Below are positions 19,572 to 31,110 of a stretch of DNA of 64,000 nucleotides, piece by piece. The notes below the pieces were generated by a model, which saw nothing but the letters and a program-made list of their open reading frames with translations, did not search any database and was not told the DNA's origin. A program made the position numbers and the translations under genes. Source of the DNA: Smithellaceae bacterium (GTDB lineage Bacteria > Desulfobacterota > Syntrophia > Syntrophales > Smithellaceae); the NCBI GenBank assembly GCA_030690945.1, contig JAUYFM010000047.1:1-64000 (forward strand). Reading direction: 5' to 3'. Numbering within the stretch: position 1 is the first letter of the stretch; every line of letters begins with the position of its first letter.

Positions 19572-21434
19572 TTGAACATTGATAAGAAAGTTTTAAGTGA
19601 TGAGAATCATCTGAAGATCAAAGCCCTCAACAATCCCCATGTGGAAAGAATTGTTGAGGAATATGTGAATTTATGCAAACCGGCCAAAGTATCCGTGATT
19701 ACCGACAGCCTCCCCGATATTGGTTACATCCGTCAGCAGTCGCTGGATCTGGGAGAGGAAAAGCGGCTGGCCATGCCGGGACACACGGTGCATTTCGACA
19801 GTTTTTACGACCAGGGGCGTGATAAAAAGAATACTTGTCTCCTGGTGACGGCCGACATGAAGGTTTCCAAAATTATTGATGTCAAAGACCGAGAGGAAGG
19901 CCTTAAAGAAGTTTATGGCATTATGGATGGTATCATGAAGGACAAAGAATGTTTTGTCCGATTCTTCTGCCTGGGGCCGCTCAGTTCGCGTTTCTCCATT
20001 GCCGCATTGCAGATTACCGATTCCGCGTATGTTTCCCACAGTGAAGATTTGCTCTACCGGGTCGGATACGAACACTTCAAGACACTGAACGGCTCGGATG
20101 ATTTCTTCTATCTGGTCCATTCCGCAGGCCAACTCGATGAAAAGAACAACACCAAAAATATCAAAGCTCGAAGAATTTTTATTGATGTTCTGGGCAAGAG
20201 GGTGATGACAGTCAATAATCAATATGCGGGAAACAGCGTCGGTTTGAAGAAACTGGCGCTCAGGTTGGCTATTCACAAAGCCAATAAGGAAGATTGGCTG
20301 ACCGAGCATATGTTTATCATGGGTATAAAACCTGAAAATAAGGGCAGGGTGACTTACTTTACCGGCGCATTTCCCAGCGCCTGCGGTAAAACATCCACCG
20401 CCATGGTTCCCGGCCAGCAAATTGTCGGCGACGATATCGCTTATATTCGGCATGGTGATGACGGCAAGGCGTATGCGGTCAATATCGAACAGGGAATCTT
20501 TGGCATTATCGAGGACGTCAATCCCATTGATGATCCGGTCATTTATGAAGCGCTTACCACGCCGCGCGAGCTGATCTTCTCCAATGTGTTGGTGAAGGAC
20601 GACAAGCCTTACTGGCTGGGGATGGGGCAGGTTCTCCCGGAAGAGGGTTACAACTTCTCAGGTGTCTGGAAAAAAGATAAGAAAGATGACAAAGGCAATG
20701 AAATTTTACTGGCGCACAAAAACGCCCGCTATACCATCCGGCTCAGCGAATTGAAGAATGTCGATCCCAAACTCTACGATCCCGAAGGTGTTCCCATTAG
20801 CGGCATTATTTACGGCGGACGCGATTCCGATACATCCGTTCCGGTCTATCAGAGCTTTGACTGGGCGCACGGCGTGTTTATCGGGGCTTCGCTGGAATCG
20901 GAAACGACCGCCGCAACCATCGGCGCAGTGGGCGTACGTGAGCTCTCCCCCATGGCCAACCTGGATTTCCTGGTCGTTCCGCTGGGGACCTATCTGGGCA
21001 ATCACCTCAAATTCGGTGAAAGATTAAGCACCAAGCCGCTGGTCTTTTCCACCAATTATTTCCTGAAAGAGAATGGCAAGTTTTTGAACGAGAAGGTGGA
21101 TAAGAAAATCTGGCTCATGTGGATGGAAGGACGGGTGCACGGGGAGTACAGCGCGATTGAAACGCCCATCGGCCATATACCGAAATACGAGGATATCGCT
21201 AAACTGTTCATGCAGATTTTTGGAAAGAAATATACACACGAGGATTATGATAAACAATTCTCCATTCGAGTGGGAAAATTTCTGGAAAAACTGGCCCGTG
21301 TGGAAAAAGCTTATAGCGAAGAAGAAAACATTCCCGCTGAATTTTACGCTTCCATGGAGATGCTGAGAAATCGCCTGATTGCAGCAAAGGAAAAGGCGGG
21401 CAAATCTGTGATCCCGCCCGGTGAATTCGCTTAG
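19572..21434 (+). CDS. pckG: Phosphoenolpyruvate carboxykinase (GTP)
   Basis: FTGAFPSACGKTSTAM, long GTP-PEPCK-like ORF; start assigned to TTG 19572 with gggggag RBS. Confidence 0.93.
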   Translation: MNIDKKVLSDENHLKIKALNNPHVERIVEEYVNLCKPAKVSVITDSLPDIGYIRQQSLDLGEEKRLAMPGHTVHFDSFYDQGRDKKNTCLLVTADMKVSKIIDVKDREEGLKEVYGIMDGIMKDKECFVRFFCLGPLSSRFSIAALQITDSAYVSHSEDLLYRVGYEHFKTLNGSDDFFYLVHSAGQLDEKNNTKNIKARRIFIDVLGKRVMTVNNQYAGNSVGLKKLALRLAIHKANKEDWLTEHMFIMGIKPENKGRVTYFTGAFPSACGKTSTAMVPGQQIVGDDIAYIRHGDDGKAYAVNIEQGIFGIIEDVNPIDDPVIYEALTTPRELIFSNVLVKDDKPYWLGMGQVLPEEGYNFSGVWKKDKKDDKGNEILLAHKNARYTIRLSELKNVDPKLYDPEGVPISGIIYGGRDSDTSVPVYQSFDWAHGVFIGASLESETTAATIGAVGVRELSPMANLDFLVVPLGTYLGNHLKFGERLSTKPLVFSTNYFLKENGKFLNEKVDKKIWLMWMEGRVHGEYSAIETPIGHIPKYEDIAKLFMQIFGKKYTHEDYDKQFSIRVGKFLEKLARVEKAYSEEENIPAEFYASMEMLRNRLIAAKEKAGKSVIPPGEFA

Positions 21435-21461
21435 GCTTTTGTTCACAAATAACGTCATCAT

Positions 21462-21496
21462 AAAAAAGCCCCGTCTCCACGACGGGGCTTTTTTAT
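21462..21496. terminator. Rho-independent terminator (bidirectional type)
   Basis: AAAAAGCCCCGTC-tccac-GACGGGGCTTTTT. Confidence 0.9.
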
Positions 21497-21531
21497 TGGG
21501 TCATCTGTTTGATTAAATGTTATATATCAGT

Positions 21532-22914
21532 TTATGGTTTGAGCTTGTTTTTAACATCCGGTCTGTCCGCAAGATCGGTCGTGTAACCGCCGTTGATGAA
21601 ATCTTCCTCTTTCAGAATGACGTTGTGGAAAGGGATCGTTGTTTTAGGTCCCTGTAATTCCAGTTCGCCCAAAGCGCGCTTCATGCGGGCAATCGCATCA
21701 GCTCGCGTTTTTCCCACGCTCATCAGTTTCATCATCAGAGAATCATAATGAAAGGGGAAATTATATTCTTCGTAAATGCCTTCGTCAATACGGATGCCGG
21801 GACCATGAGGCAGGCGCAGTTTGGAAATTACACCCGGAGACGGAATGAAATTGCGCAAGGCGTCTTCCGCGTTAATGCGGCATTCAATGGCATGGACATT
21901 CATTCGGATGTCGTCCTGGTTGAAACTAAGTTCCTCACCTTCAGCGATTCTAATCTGTTCACGGACAATGTCGATGCCGGTCACCAGTTCGGTGACGCAA
22001 TGTTCCACCTGTAAGCGGGAATTGATTTCGTTGAAATAAAATTTTCTTTCTTCCGGGAAATAGAAGAATTCCACCGTCAGAGCGCCTACATAATCCAGCG
22101 CCAATGCAACGTCAATGGCCGCAGCACCCATTTTCATCCGCCAGAAGGGGCTGACAATCGGGCAGGGCGCTTCTTCGATTAACTTCTGAAAACGGCGTTG
22201 CACCGAACAGTCGCGTTCCCCCAGGTGAACCACGTTGCCGTATTGATCACCCAAGACTTGAAACTCCACATGTTTCATGCCGTGTAGATACTTTTCAATA
22301 TAAAAGGAAGATGTGCCGAATGCCTTGCGGCCGCGTGTTTCAGCGCCGGCAATGGCTTTGCTTAGCTCATCTTCGTTGCGGGCGATCATAATGCCGATAC
22401 CCCCTCCGCCGCCGGAGGGTTTGACAATGACCGGATAGCCGACCTCGGCGGCAATTTCCCTGGCGCGGAGGGTTCCTGCTTCATTGCCATTGGTGATAGC
22501 GTCGTCGCAACCTGGTGTGACGGGAATATTGATCATCTTCATCAACTGGCGAGCGCGGTTTTTGGGTTTGGCTTTGTACATACACTGACTGGAAGGCCCG
22601 ATGAAAATAATATTTTCCTTTTCGCAACACTCTACAAAATCGGGATTCTCCGCCAGAAAGCCGTAACCGGGGTGAATGGCGTCGGCGCCGCTTTGCCTGA
22701 CAACAGAAATGATCTTCTCGAAATTCAGGTAACTTTCCATCGCTTCCGGCGGGCCGATTTCATAGGCTTCATCCGCCAGTCTGACATGCAGGGCAGCGGC
22801 ATCCGCCTGTGAGTAAACCGCTACCGTGCGAATACCCATATCCTTACAGGTGCGGATGATCCGGACGGCGATTTCCCCCCGGTTGGCGATCAGTATTTTT
22901 TGAAACTTTTCCAT
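21532..22914 (-). CDS. accC: Biotin carboxylase (acetyl-CoA/pyruvate carboxylase subunit A)
   Basis: MEKFQKILIANRGEIAVRIIRTCKDMGI, KPSGGGGGIGI, EINSRLQVEHCVTE. Confidence 0.92.
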   Translation of the reverse strand: MEKFQKILIANRGEIAVRIIRTCKDMGIRTVAVYSQADAAALHVRLADEAYEIGPPEAMESYLNFEKIISVVRQSGADAIHPGYGFLAENPDFVECCEKENIIFIGPSSQCMYKAKPKNRARQLMKMINIPVTPGCDDAITNGNEAGTLRAREIAAEVGYPVIVKPSGGGGGIGIMIARNEDELSKAIAGAETRGRKAFGTSSFYIEKYLHGMKHVEFQVLGDQYGNVVHLGERDCSVQRRFQKLIEEAPCPIVSPFWRMKMGAAAIDVALALDYVGALTVEFFYFPEERKFYFNEINSRLQVEHCVTELVTGIDIVREQIRIAEGEELSFNQDDIRMNVHAIECRINAEDALRNFIPSPGVISKLRLPHGPGIRIDEGIYEEYNFPFHYDSLMMKLMSVGKTRADAIARMKRALGELELQGPKTTIPFHNVILKEEDFINGGYTTDLADRPDVKNKLKP

Positions 22915-23065
22915 ATGGTATACTCCAAAATGATAGTGTAGCATCGCAGCGATTTGGACAGGTGTTTACCATACCTGTCTTCAATGGTAAATGCAAAATT
23001 GATAATCTCCCGAGTTCTGAAATAACCAGACACCAACGAATATTGACTTTGATTTTGATCTGGAA

Positions 23066-24177
23066 TCAGAGATTCACCCGAACCGGCAGGATAACGGTTG
23101 TGATACCATTCCACTGTAACCGTCTTTGGATGGAGAAAGCCGTTTCGTTGTGGAGAATTCTCTGGAAAGGATGCTCCTGGCGAAAGACCAGCTGTCCTGT
23201 AAAAACCGACGATTTAGGAAACTCCTGGACAATATTTCGGCAGAGATTGGTTGCCACATCTACGACATCTGTTCCTACATCCGTGCGATAATCGGCTGCA
23301 TACCCATAGGAGCGGGCCAGTTTAACGTATTTTACCAGTTGTTATACGGTTGACGACTTCAGGGCTTCAATTTCCGATGCACCCTTGAATGCACCGGAAT
23401 CAATCACTGCCACGGATACAAAGATAAAATTACGATAGAGTTTGGGAAATTCTCGAAATACGGAAAGCCAGGAATGGAGGCCAAACCCGTTATAACCGCT
23501 GACTAGAATAATGGCTGTCCGCTCATTTGTATTCAGGGCCTCTTCATTGGGAACGTGTCCTGATGGAATAGAAGATAAAATTTCTTCAAGTTGACGTACG
23601 CCTTGCCGCACTTTCCGGTAATGACGCCGGATCAGATAACACAAGCCAATCAGGGCTGACGTGATAACGAGGGTGATCCATCCCCCTTCACCGAACTTCT
23701 CATAAATGGTTATGATCAGGATAGTCAAACAGAGAATCAATCCAATGAGATGAAGACCGTGAACGCTGTGGCAATTGCAATAAAGATAGCCAGATAAGTA
23801 TGGGGTCCAAGTGCCTTGAAGGCTTCTTCCGGTTCGTAGGAGGAAGATGACAAACCGTCGGCACCCAGACCGATCCATGCCAGAATCGGGATCAGCGAAA
23901 TTTTCTGAAAGAGGGACGGCTCGTTGATATTCCGTGGCGCGCCAATAAAACGACGTTTTATCTGCTCAAAAAACGTTTGCTTCGGTTTGTTGTCGGCGAT
24001 ATTCATGTAATGGGGTTTTCTATGTGAACGCCTTTGGCAATGGTGCCGCAAGGGAAACCATGTCTGGCATTCAGTTGCGTTCCTTTTTCGTCGTATATGC
24101 CGATGGCAAAATCCAGCGCGACAATCTGCAAGCTTACGGTCTTGCCATCCGCTATCGTCAGCTGAATCGGTTTGCAC
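23066..24177 (-). pseudogene. APC-family permease with internal deletion and in-frame stop
   Basis: N-terminal part RFIGAPRNINEPSLFQKISLIPILAWIGLGADGLSSSSY..., C-terminal part in another frame, then TAA at 23342-23344 with coding similarity continuing QLVKYVKLARSYGYAADYRTDVGTDVVDVATNLC. Confidence 0.75.
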
Positions 24178-24350
24178 AGGCTTGGCAATCCTTCTTCATT
24201 GCTGCCCTTGATGTCCAACTCGTATTTTCCCGGTTCGACATCGATCGTAATCGTTTTCAGGGGCAGTACGGTACCCCGATCCTGACCATTGAGTAAGATC
24301 GCATAATCATCATTACGACTGAGATTTGAAAAAATGATGGTTGATGACAT
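24003..24350 (-). CDS. Conserved hypothetical protein (predicted beta-rich)
   Basis: 115-aa ORF; overlaps start region of the decayed permease. Confidence 0.6.
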   Translation of the reverse strand: MSSTIIFSNLSRNDDYAILLNGQDRGTVLPLKTITIDVEPGKYELDIKGSNEEGLPSLCKPIQLTIADGKTVSLQIVALDFAIGIYDEKGTQLNARHGFPCGTIAKGVHIENPIT

Positions 24351-24389
24351 AATATCCTATCCGTATTAGTAAGGTTTTCCCACCTTAAA

Positions 24390-25691
24390 CTAAATTTTTC
24401 TTCTATCCAACACTCTCGGAATTTTTCCGCTCGGTCGCGGGATGCTGCCCGCCTCAACCAGTTTTACAGAAGTATTAATGCCCGTGATCGAGGTAATTCG
24501 TTTTTTAACCAGTTCTAAGAATGATCGCTGCTTTTGCAGTTCCAGTGTAAATATTTTATCTGTAATTTCAATGATGACTTCCATGTTGTCCATCGCAGCC
24601 GTGCGGTCAACCACAATCTGATAGGGAGCTTCGCCCTGCACCGCGCCAAAAACAGCTTCCTCAATTTGCGACGGATAGACGTTGACCCCTCTGATGATCA
24701 ACATATCATCGGAACGCCTGCTGATTCTTTTCATCCGAACCAGGGTCCTGCCGCAGGCACAAGGGGCATAATCCAGACTGGTGATGTCTCTTGTCCGGTA
24801 GCGAATCAAGGGAAATGCTTCCTTGGTCAACGTGGTAATCACCAGTTCACCTTCCGAGCCTGGCGGTAAAACTTTGCCGGTATCCGGATCAATGATTTCG
24901 GGGAGGAAGGCATCTTCATAAAAGTGCAGGCCGTTTTTGCAGGAACATTCGCCGGCAAGGCCAGGACCGATGACTTCGGAAAGTCCGTAGTTGTCCGTTG
25001 CGCTAATCGCCAAACCCTGTTCGATCTGGGTGCGCATGGTCTCCGACCACGGTTCCCCGCCCAATAACCCTACTTTCAGAGAAAGTGATTTGGGATTGAT
25101 ACTCAACTGTTCCATGCGGAAGGCGAGCTCCAGAGCATAACTGGGCGTGCTGACCAGCACGGTGGATTTATAATCCTGCATGATCATGATCTGTCTCTCG
25201 GTGTTGCCTGTACCCATGGGAATTACGGATGCACCAATCGTTTCGGCGCCATAATGCAATCCGAAAGCGCCGGTAAAAAGGCCATAATGAAAAGTAACCT
25301 GGACCAAATCGTCGCGGGTCACGCCGGCCGCCGTCATAAACCTTGCCACCAGGTTAGACCAGATGCGGATATCATTTTTTGTATAACCGGCCACCATGGG
25401 TTTACTTCCAATTCCGGAAGAGGAATGAATGCGGACGACTTCCCGTAATGGTACGGCAAACATCCCATAAGGATAGTTGCGGTTGATATCATCCTTGGAG
25501 GTCAGCGGCAGTTTGGATAAATCCGCTAGTGCACTAATATCTTCAGGAATAACGCCAAGGTCGTTGAATTGCTTCCGGTAATGGACAACATTTTTGTGAA
25601 CTCTGTTGATGGTGGCTTGCAGGCGCTCCAGTTGCAACTGTTCGAGTTCATCCCGTGATATGCATTCATGTGCCGGGTCCCAAATGTTCAT
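24390..25691 (-). CDS. paaK: Phenylacetate--CoA ligase family protein
   Basis: MNIWDPAHECISRDELEQLQLERLQATINRV, SSGIGSKPMVAGYTKND, IIRGVNVYPSQIEE. Confidence 0.9.
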   Translation of the reverse strand: MNIWDPAHECISRDELEQLQLERLQATINRVHKNVVHYRKQFNDLGVIPEDISALADLSKLPLTSKDDINRNYPYGMFAVPLREVVRIHSSSGIGSKPMVAGYTKNDIRIWSNLVARFMTAAGVTRDDLVQVTFHYGLFTGAFGLHYGAETIGASVIPMGTGNTERQIMIMQDYKSTVLVSTPSYALELAFRMEQLSINPKSLSLKVGLLGGEPWSETMRTQIEQGLAISATDNYGLSEVIGPGLAGECSCKNGLHFYEDAFLPEIIDPDTGKVLPPGSEGELVITTLTKEAFPLIRYRTRDITSLDYAPCACGRTLVRMKRISRRSDDMLIIRGVNVYPSQIEEAVFGAVQGEAPYQIVVDRTAAMDNMEVIIEITDKIFTLELQKQRSFLELVKKRITSITGINTSVKLVEAGSIPRPSGKIPRVLDRRKI

Positions 25692-25746
25692 AAAATGGCC
25701 TCCCTGGAATGAGTAGATGACTTTGATGCTAAAATAAATTCTGTCC

Positions 25747-26502
<756 letters not shown>

Positions 26503-26573
26503 ATTATTCTTTTATATCATTCATGCCGTTTCGATTTCAAAGGATAACGAGGCGGCAAGGCGGAGGCTCCGCA

Positions 26574-26592
26574 GACGTATCAGCGATACGTC
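26574..26592. repeat. Perfect palindromic hairpin between livG and livF
   Basis: GACGTATC-agc-GATACGTC inside a ~110-bp noncoding block. Confidence 0.6.
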
Positions 26593-26644
26593 GAGGAAGC
26601 CGACAACGACGCCAACAAAGTTAGCCGAAGAAAGCGAAGCGGCA

Positions 26645-27397
26645 TCAGTCCTCACCTAGATAGGCGGCAATGACCGCCGGATTTTCCTGAATTTCGCGCG
26701 GTGTCCCGTGAGCTAGTTTTTTCCCCAAGTTTAACACAATAATGGATTCACAGACATCCATGACCAGTTCCATGTCATGCTCTACCAGCACAATGGTCAT
26801 CCCCAGGTCTTGAATTTTACGGATCAACTCCGCAAGCACCGCCGTTTCACGGCTGTTTAATCCCGCTGCCGGTTCGTCCATCAGAATGATTTGCGGCTCT
26901 ACGGCCATTGCCCGGGAAATCTCAAGAAGCCTGCCCTTGCCAAAGGGTAGATTACAGGCCGCCACATCGGCTAAATCGGTAAGGCCCGTGAACTCGAGCC
27001 AATTGCGCGCCTTTTCCCGGACCATCTTTTCCTCTTTTATCTGACCGGGCAACTTAAGCGCACAGGAAAAAATACCACTTTTGCTTTTGGTGTGCAGTCC
27101 GACCATCACGTTTTCCAGAACCGACATCTGCCCGAAAAGCTCCACATTCTGAAATGTGCGCACCAGGCCGAGCCTCGCCAGCACTTCCGGCTCAAAAAAG
27201 GAGATGTTTTTTTCACCTAAATAAACTTTCCCATGGGTCTGGGTATAGAGGCCTGTCACGATATTAAACAGGGTTGTTTTGCCGGCGCCATTGGGGCCGA
27301 TGATACCGGTGATGGATCGCGGCGCGACAGAAAAGGACACATTTTCCAGCGCTGTTAATCCACCAAATATTTGGGTTATGCCTTCCACTCTAAGCAT
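26645..27397 (-). CDS. livG: Branched-chain amino acid ABC transporter ATP-binding protein
   Basis: IIGPNGAGKTTLFNIVTGLY, LMDEPAAGLN, LVEHDMELVMDVCESIIVLNLG. Confidence 0.93.
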   Translation of the reverse strand: MLRVEGITQIFGGLTALENVSFSVAPRSITGIIGPNGAGKTTLFNIVTGLYTQTHGKVYLGEKNISFFEPEVLARLGLVRTFQNVELFGQMSVLENVMVGLHTKSKSGIFSCALKLPGQIKEEKMVREKARNWLEFTGLTDLADVAACNLPFGKGRLLEISRAMAVEPQIILMDEPAAGLNSRETAVLAELIRKIQDLGMTIVLVEHDMELVMDVCESIIVLNLGKKLAHGTPREIQENPAVIAAYLGED

Positions 27398-28364
27398 TCC
27401 TGGCCGTACTCCCTTTTATTTTGCCTATGATGATTTTAAACAGCGTCTCAAGGCCGCCGATCAATCCGGTAGGCATGAACATAGTGATTAAAATGAGCAT
27501 TAAGCCGTAAATGACAATATCAAAATCACGAAATACGCGCAGAAATTCGGGCAGCATGGTTAAAATTGCCGCGCCCAGAAATGAACCATAGATGCTTCCC
27601 AACCCGCCGATAATGACCATCGTCAACAGTTCTACGGAAAAGTTGAACCCGAAAGATGTGGGAGAGATAAACGTCATGGTATACGCATAGAGACTGCCGG
27701 CAATTGCGGAAATAAACGCCGAGACCGTGAATATTTGAACTTTCAGAATGTGGGCATTAACGCCCATCACACGGGCAGCGACTTCGGAATCATTAATAGC
27801 TCTCAGGGCGCGGCCAATCCGGGATTGGGACAGATTGATCGACAGCAGCATGACACCCAGCGTTATCATCCAGATAAGATAGTAATTGTTCCGATCGTTA
27901 TCAAAAATCAGGGGGCCCAACCGGAGATTAGGAATACCGGATAATCCGGAAGGGCCCCCGGTCCAGTCAACCGTTTCGTTAAAAAAGATATACATGATGA
28001 TGCCGAAGCCCAGCGTGGCCATGGCCAGATAATGACCCTTGAGTTTTAAAATCGGGAACCCGATTACAAATGCCAGCGCGGCAGCACACATGGCGGCTAT
28101 AAGCAGAGCCAGCCAGGGGTCAACGGGAAACCGGGTTGTCAGGATGCCGGATACATAAGCTCCCAAACCAAAGAAGGCCGCATGTCCGAGAGAAATCTGG
28201 CCAGCATATCCCAGAAGAAGGTTCAGCGCCACCGCCAGCAATGTATTGATGCCGATAAACACCAGCACATTTAAAAAATAACTGCCTTTTAAAAACAAGG
28301 GTACCAGAAGAATAATGAGGGCAAAAAGAGCGAAAATCAGAATTTGGCGTTTTTCTTTGATCAT
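27390..28364 (-). CDS. livM: Branched-chain amino acid ABC transporter permease
   Basis: GYAGQISLGHAAFFGLGAYVSGIL. Confidence 0.93.
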   Translation of the reverse strand: MIKEKRQILIFALFALIILLVPLFLKGSYFLNVLVFIGINTLLAVALNLLLGYAGQISLGHAAFFGLGAYVSGILTTRFPVDPWLALLIAAMCAAALAFVIGFPILKLKGHYLAMATLGFGIIMYIFFNETVDWTGGPSGLSGIPNLRLGPLIFDNDRNNYYLIWMITLGVMLLSINLSQSRIGRALRAINDSEVAARVMGVNAHILKVQIFTVSAFISAIAGSLYAYTMTFISPTSFGFNFSVELLTMVIIGGLGSIYGSFLGAAILTMLPEFLRVFRDFDIVIYGLMLILITMFMPTGLIGGLETLFKIIIGKIKGSTARNA

Positions 28365-28398
28365 AATCTTACAGAGCGTCTTAAAGATTGAATTGTAA

Positions 28399-29283
28399 CT
28401 ACACTCTCTGCGTTTCCTTTTGTTTGAATAAGCCTTCAGGACGAATAAAAAGAATCAGCAACAGAATGATAAAAGCAATAGCGTCTTTATAACTGGCGGA
28501 AATATAGCCCGCCCCCAATGATTCCAGCAAGCCAAGCAGCAGTCCGCCCAGGACCGTTCCTAGTCCGCTGCTCATACCGCCGATAATGACAGCGCAGAAT
28601 CCTTTTATTCCCAGCATAATACCAACATCATAGGACGTCATGGTGAGTGGGGCAATGATGATTCCGGCCATGGACCCGATGGCTGCACTGACAACAAACG
28701 ACAGCAGAACCATGATTTTCACATCAATGCCGACAAGACTTGCGGCATGGGCGTTATAAGCGCAGGCCCTCATTGCTTTGCCGAGAATACTGTAACTGAA
28801 GAACAACTTATTGGCAATGATGATCAAGAGGGTGATGCCAAAGATCCAAAGATGCTGGGGCATAATGGTTGCGCCATAAACATAAAGCGGATTATTACCG
28901 GAAAAAGCCGGTAGTGCGTGTGTATCTTTTCCCCAGATCAGCATGGCGGCGCCGCGTATAAAAATACTGGCGCCGATGGTGATAATTACCAGACTTAAAG
29001 GCTTGACGTTTTTCAGCGGACGAATAGCCAGTCGTTCAAAGAGAATTCCGACCAGTGTGGAAAGAACAATAGCGAGTACGATGGCCGGTACAAGGGGCAG
29101 ATTTAAAAAAGACAGAATAAATATGGTGAACATACCGCCCAGCATGACAAATTCACCCTGGGCAAAATTCAGAATGCCGGTGGCATTATGGATGATAGCA
29201 AAACCGAAACCAATCAGCGCGTAGATTGCGCCATTGGAAAGCCCGGTTAAGATATACTGAACGAGCTGGCTTGGATTGTCCAT
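28399..29283 (-). CDS. livH: Branched-chain amino acid ABC transporter permease
   Basis: LTGLSNGAIYALIGFGFAIIHNATGILNFAQGEFVMLGG. Confidence 0.93.
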   Translation of the reverse strand: MDNPSQLVQYILTGLSNGAIYALIGFGFAIIHNATGILNFAQGEFVMLGGMFTIFILSFLNLPLVPAIVLAIVLSTLVGILFERLAIRPLKNVKPLSLVIITIGASIFIRGAAMLIWGKDTHALPAFSGNNPLYVYGATIMPQHLWIFGITLLIIIANKLFFSYSILGKAMRACAYNAHAASLVGIDVKIMVLLSFVVSAAIGSMAGIIIAPLTMTSYDVGIMLGIKGFCAVIIGGMSSGLGTVLGGLLLGLLESLGAGYISASYKDAIAFIILLLILFIRPEGLFKQKETQRV

Positions 29284-29373
29284 GGTTGCTTTGTTTACCC
29301 ATTCAATGATTTATGATGGCGGCACAGGTTTTTCTGCCCTGTGCCGCCATTTGATTGAAATAAAGATAACCTA

Positions 29374-30531
29374 CTATTTAACTAATTTCCAGTTCTGGTT
29401 TTTAACCTCTACCAGGACAAAAGCATCTTTTGTTAATCCGGCATGATCCTGCGCGGCGTAACTGAAGGTTCCGCCAATTCCGGAAAACTTTGTCGTTTTT
29501 TCCAGTTGATCGCGAATGGCCGAAGGTGTGTCTCCCACTTTTTCGATGGCTCCCTTCAACAGCATCATCGCATCCCAGGCATGTCCGCCGAAATGATCGC
29601 CTTCTATCTTGTATATTGTTTTATAGCCGTTGACGTAACTTAAAAGAGCCTTTTTTTGGGGATCGCTGTTGGGCATCTGGTTCGCCACAATAACCCGACC
29701 GGATGGCAGTATGATTCCTTCTGCCGCATCACCCGCCAGTTCAATAAATTTTCTGGAGGATACGCCATGGCTCATAAACAGGGGAAGCTTGATTCCCAGT
29801 TGTTTGACGTTACGGGCAATAACTGCGGGTCCCGGATTGGTTCCCCAGCAGATAATCGCCTGCGCGCCGCCGGCGCGAATCTTGGTTAATTGTGCGGTCA
29901 TATCCGTGTCTTTCGGCCCGTACGTTTCATTGGAAATGATGTCCATGCCGAATTCTTTGGCATGGGCGACAAGCTGCTCCCGTCCCGAGGAACCAAATCC
30001 GTCGGATACCGTCAGGATGGCTATCTTACTGATTTTCTGTTTATTTAGATATTCATAAATTTTCGCCACAGCCAGGGCGTCATTCTGCGCCGTTTTAAAT
30101 ACCCATTTTTTTACCGGCTCGGTTATCTTGCTTCCGGCAGCGCAGGAAATTAAAGGTATCTCAGCCTTTTCGACAACCGGAATGACCGCCATGGAGTCGC
30201 CTGTCGTACTGGGGCCGATAATAGCCGCAACCTTATCATCTTTAATGAGTTTATTGGCGCCCTGGACTGCCTTGGCCGGATCTCCCTGCGTGTCAATTAC
30301 AACCAGTTCCAGCATGCGTCCCTTGATACCGCCGGCTTTATTAATCTCATCCACCACCATCTGAGCTGTGTTGCGTTCCGGTTCTCCCAGAAATGCCGCT
30401 GGCCCGGAAATGGAAAACAATGCGCCAATTTTGATCGGAGAAGCTGCAATCGACTGCGTTCCTGCCATAAAAACAAATAAGATTGTAAATATAACCGATA
30501 ATAGCACTGTTAAGAAAAGACATCTTTTCAT
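29374..30531 (-). CDS. ABC transporter substrate-binding protein (LivK-like)
   Basis: Signal peptide plus IKIGALFSISGPAAFLGEPERNTAQMVVDEINKAGGIKGRMLELVVIDTQGDP. Confidence 0.92.
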   Translation of the reverse strand: MKRCLFLTVLLSVIFTILFVFMAGTQSIAASPIKIGALFSISGPAAFLGEPERNTAQMVVDEINKAGGIKGRMLELVVIDTQGDPAKAVQGANKLIKDDKVAAIIGPSTTGDSMAVIPVVEKAEIPLISCAAGSKITEPVKKWVFKTAQNDALAVAKIYEYLNKQKISKIAILTVSDGFGSSGREQLVAHAKEFGMDIISNETYGPKDTDMTAQLTKIRAGGAQAIICWGTNPGPAVIARNVKQLGIKLPLFMSHGVSSRKFIELAGDAAEGIILPSGRVIVANQMPNSDPQKKALLSYVNGYKTIYKIEGDHFGGHAWDAMMLLKGAIEKVGDTPSAIRDQLEKTTKFSGIGGTFSYAAQDHAGLTKDAFVLVEVKNQNWKLVK

Positions 30532-30813
30532 TTGATCTACTCCCTCCCAACTTTTTTGTTTTCAAAAAGCACAAATTGATTAAAGTTGTTGTTAATGATG
30601 ATTGTCGTGCAATTTTTGTTGTTGATTTCGGACAAAGCCTGCTTACCTGACCAAGCTTGGGCAAGCAGGCATCAATACATATAGATATAGTAAGGTGAGG
30701 ATTTGCTTATGAAAAAATTATGCATACCAAGGTCCATTAAGTTATAGTAGTAGTGGCTAATATTTGATTTGACCGGTTGTGTCAAGATGTATTTATGTTT
30801 TATGACTCGAAAT

Positions 30814-31110
30814 TCAGTTTTGTTTTTTTTCATCCTTTAATTTGTCCAGTTCTTCACGATAGCGCAGAGCCTCAGCTTTAGCCGATTCGATTTCTTCCTT
30901 GGCTTTTTCCAGATCTTCATCCTGCCGCTGTCTTTCCTCGCGGATTTTATCCTGAATCTCATCGAAGCCGACATAGACGGCTAAGGCGCCGCCGAGAAAC
31001 AGGAAGATCGGCAGTGCGCCTCGTAGAATGACTAAAAAATCATTAAACCAGAAAATCAAACTGATCAGCCCGAAAATAGCGGCAATGACTCCTCCTGTCA
31101 GCAAAGACAT
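30814..31110 (-). CDS. Small membrane protein with C-terminal coiled coil
   Basis: Two N-terminal TM segments followed by a charged helical tail. Confidence 0.6.
   Translation of the reverse strand: MSLLTGGVIAAIFGLISLIFWFNDFLVILRGALPIFLFLGGALAVYVGFDEIQDKIREERQRQDEDLEKAKEEIESAKAEALRYREELDKLKDEKKQN

Noticed and set aside
19671-20453. 260-aa minus-strand ORF opposite pckG
   Set aside because: Shadow ORF; PEPCK motifs are on the plus strand
23342-23344. In-frame TAA in the permease as recoding
   Set aside because: TAA is not a Sec or Pyl codon and the gene also has a deletion and frame change; decay is more likely
30347-30664. 105-aa minus-strand ORF at the start of the substrate-binding protein
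   Set aside because: Overlaps the LivK-like gene out of frame and has no family resemblance
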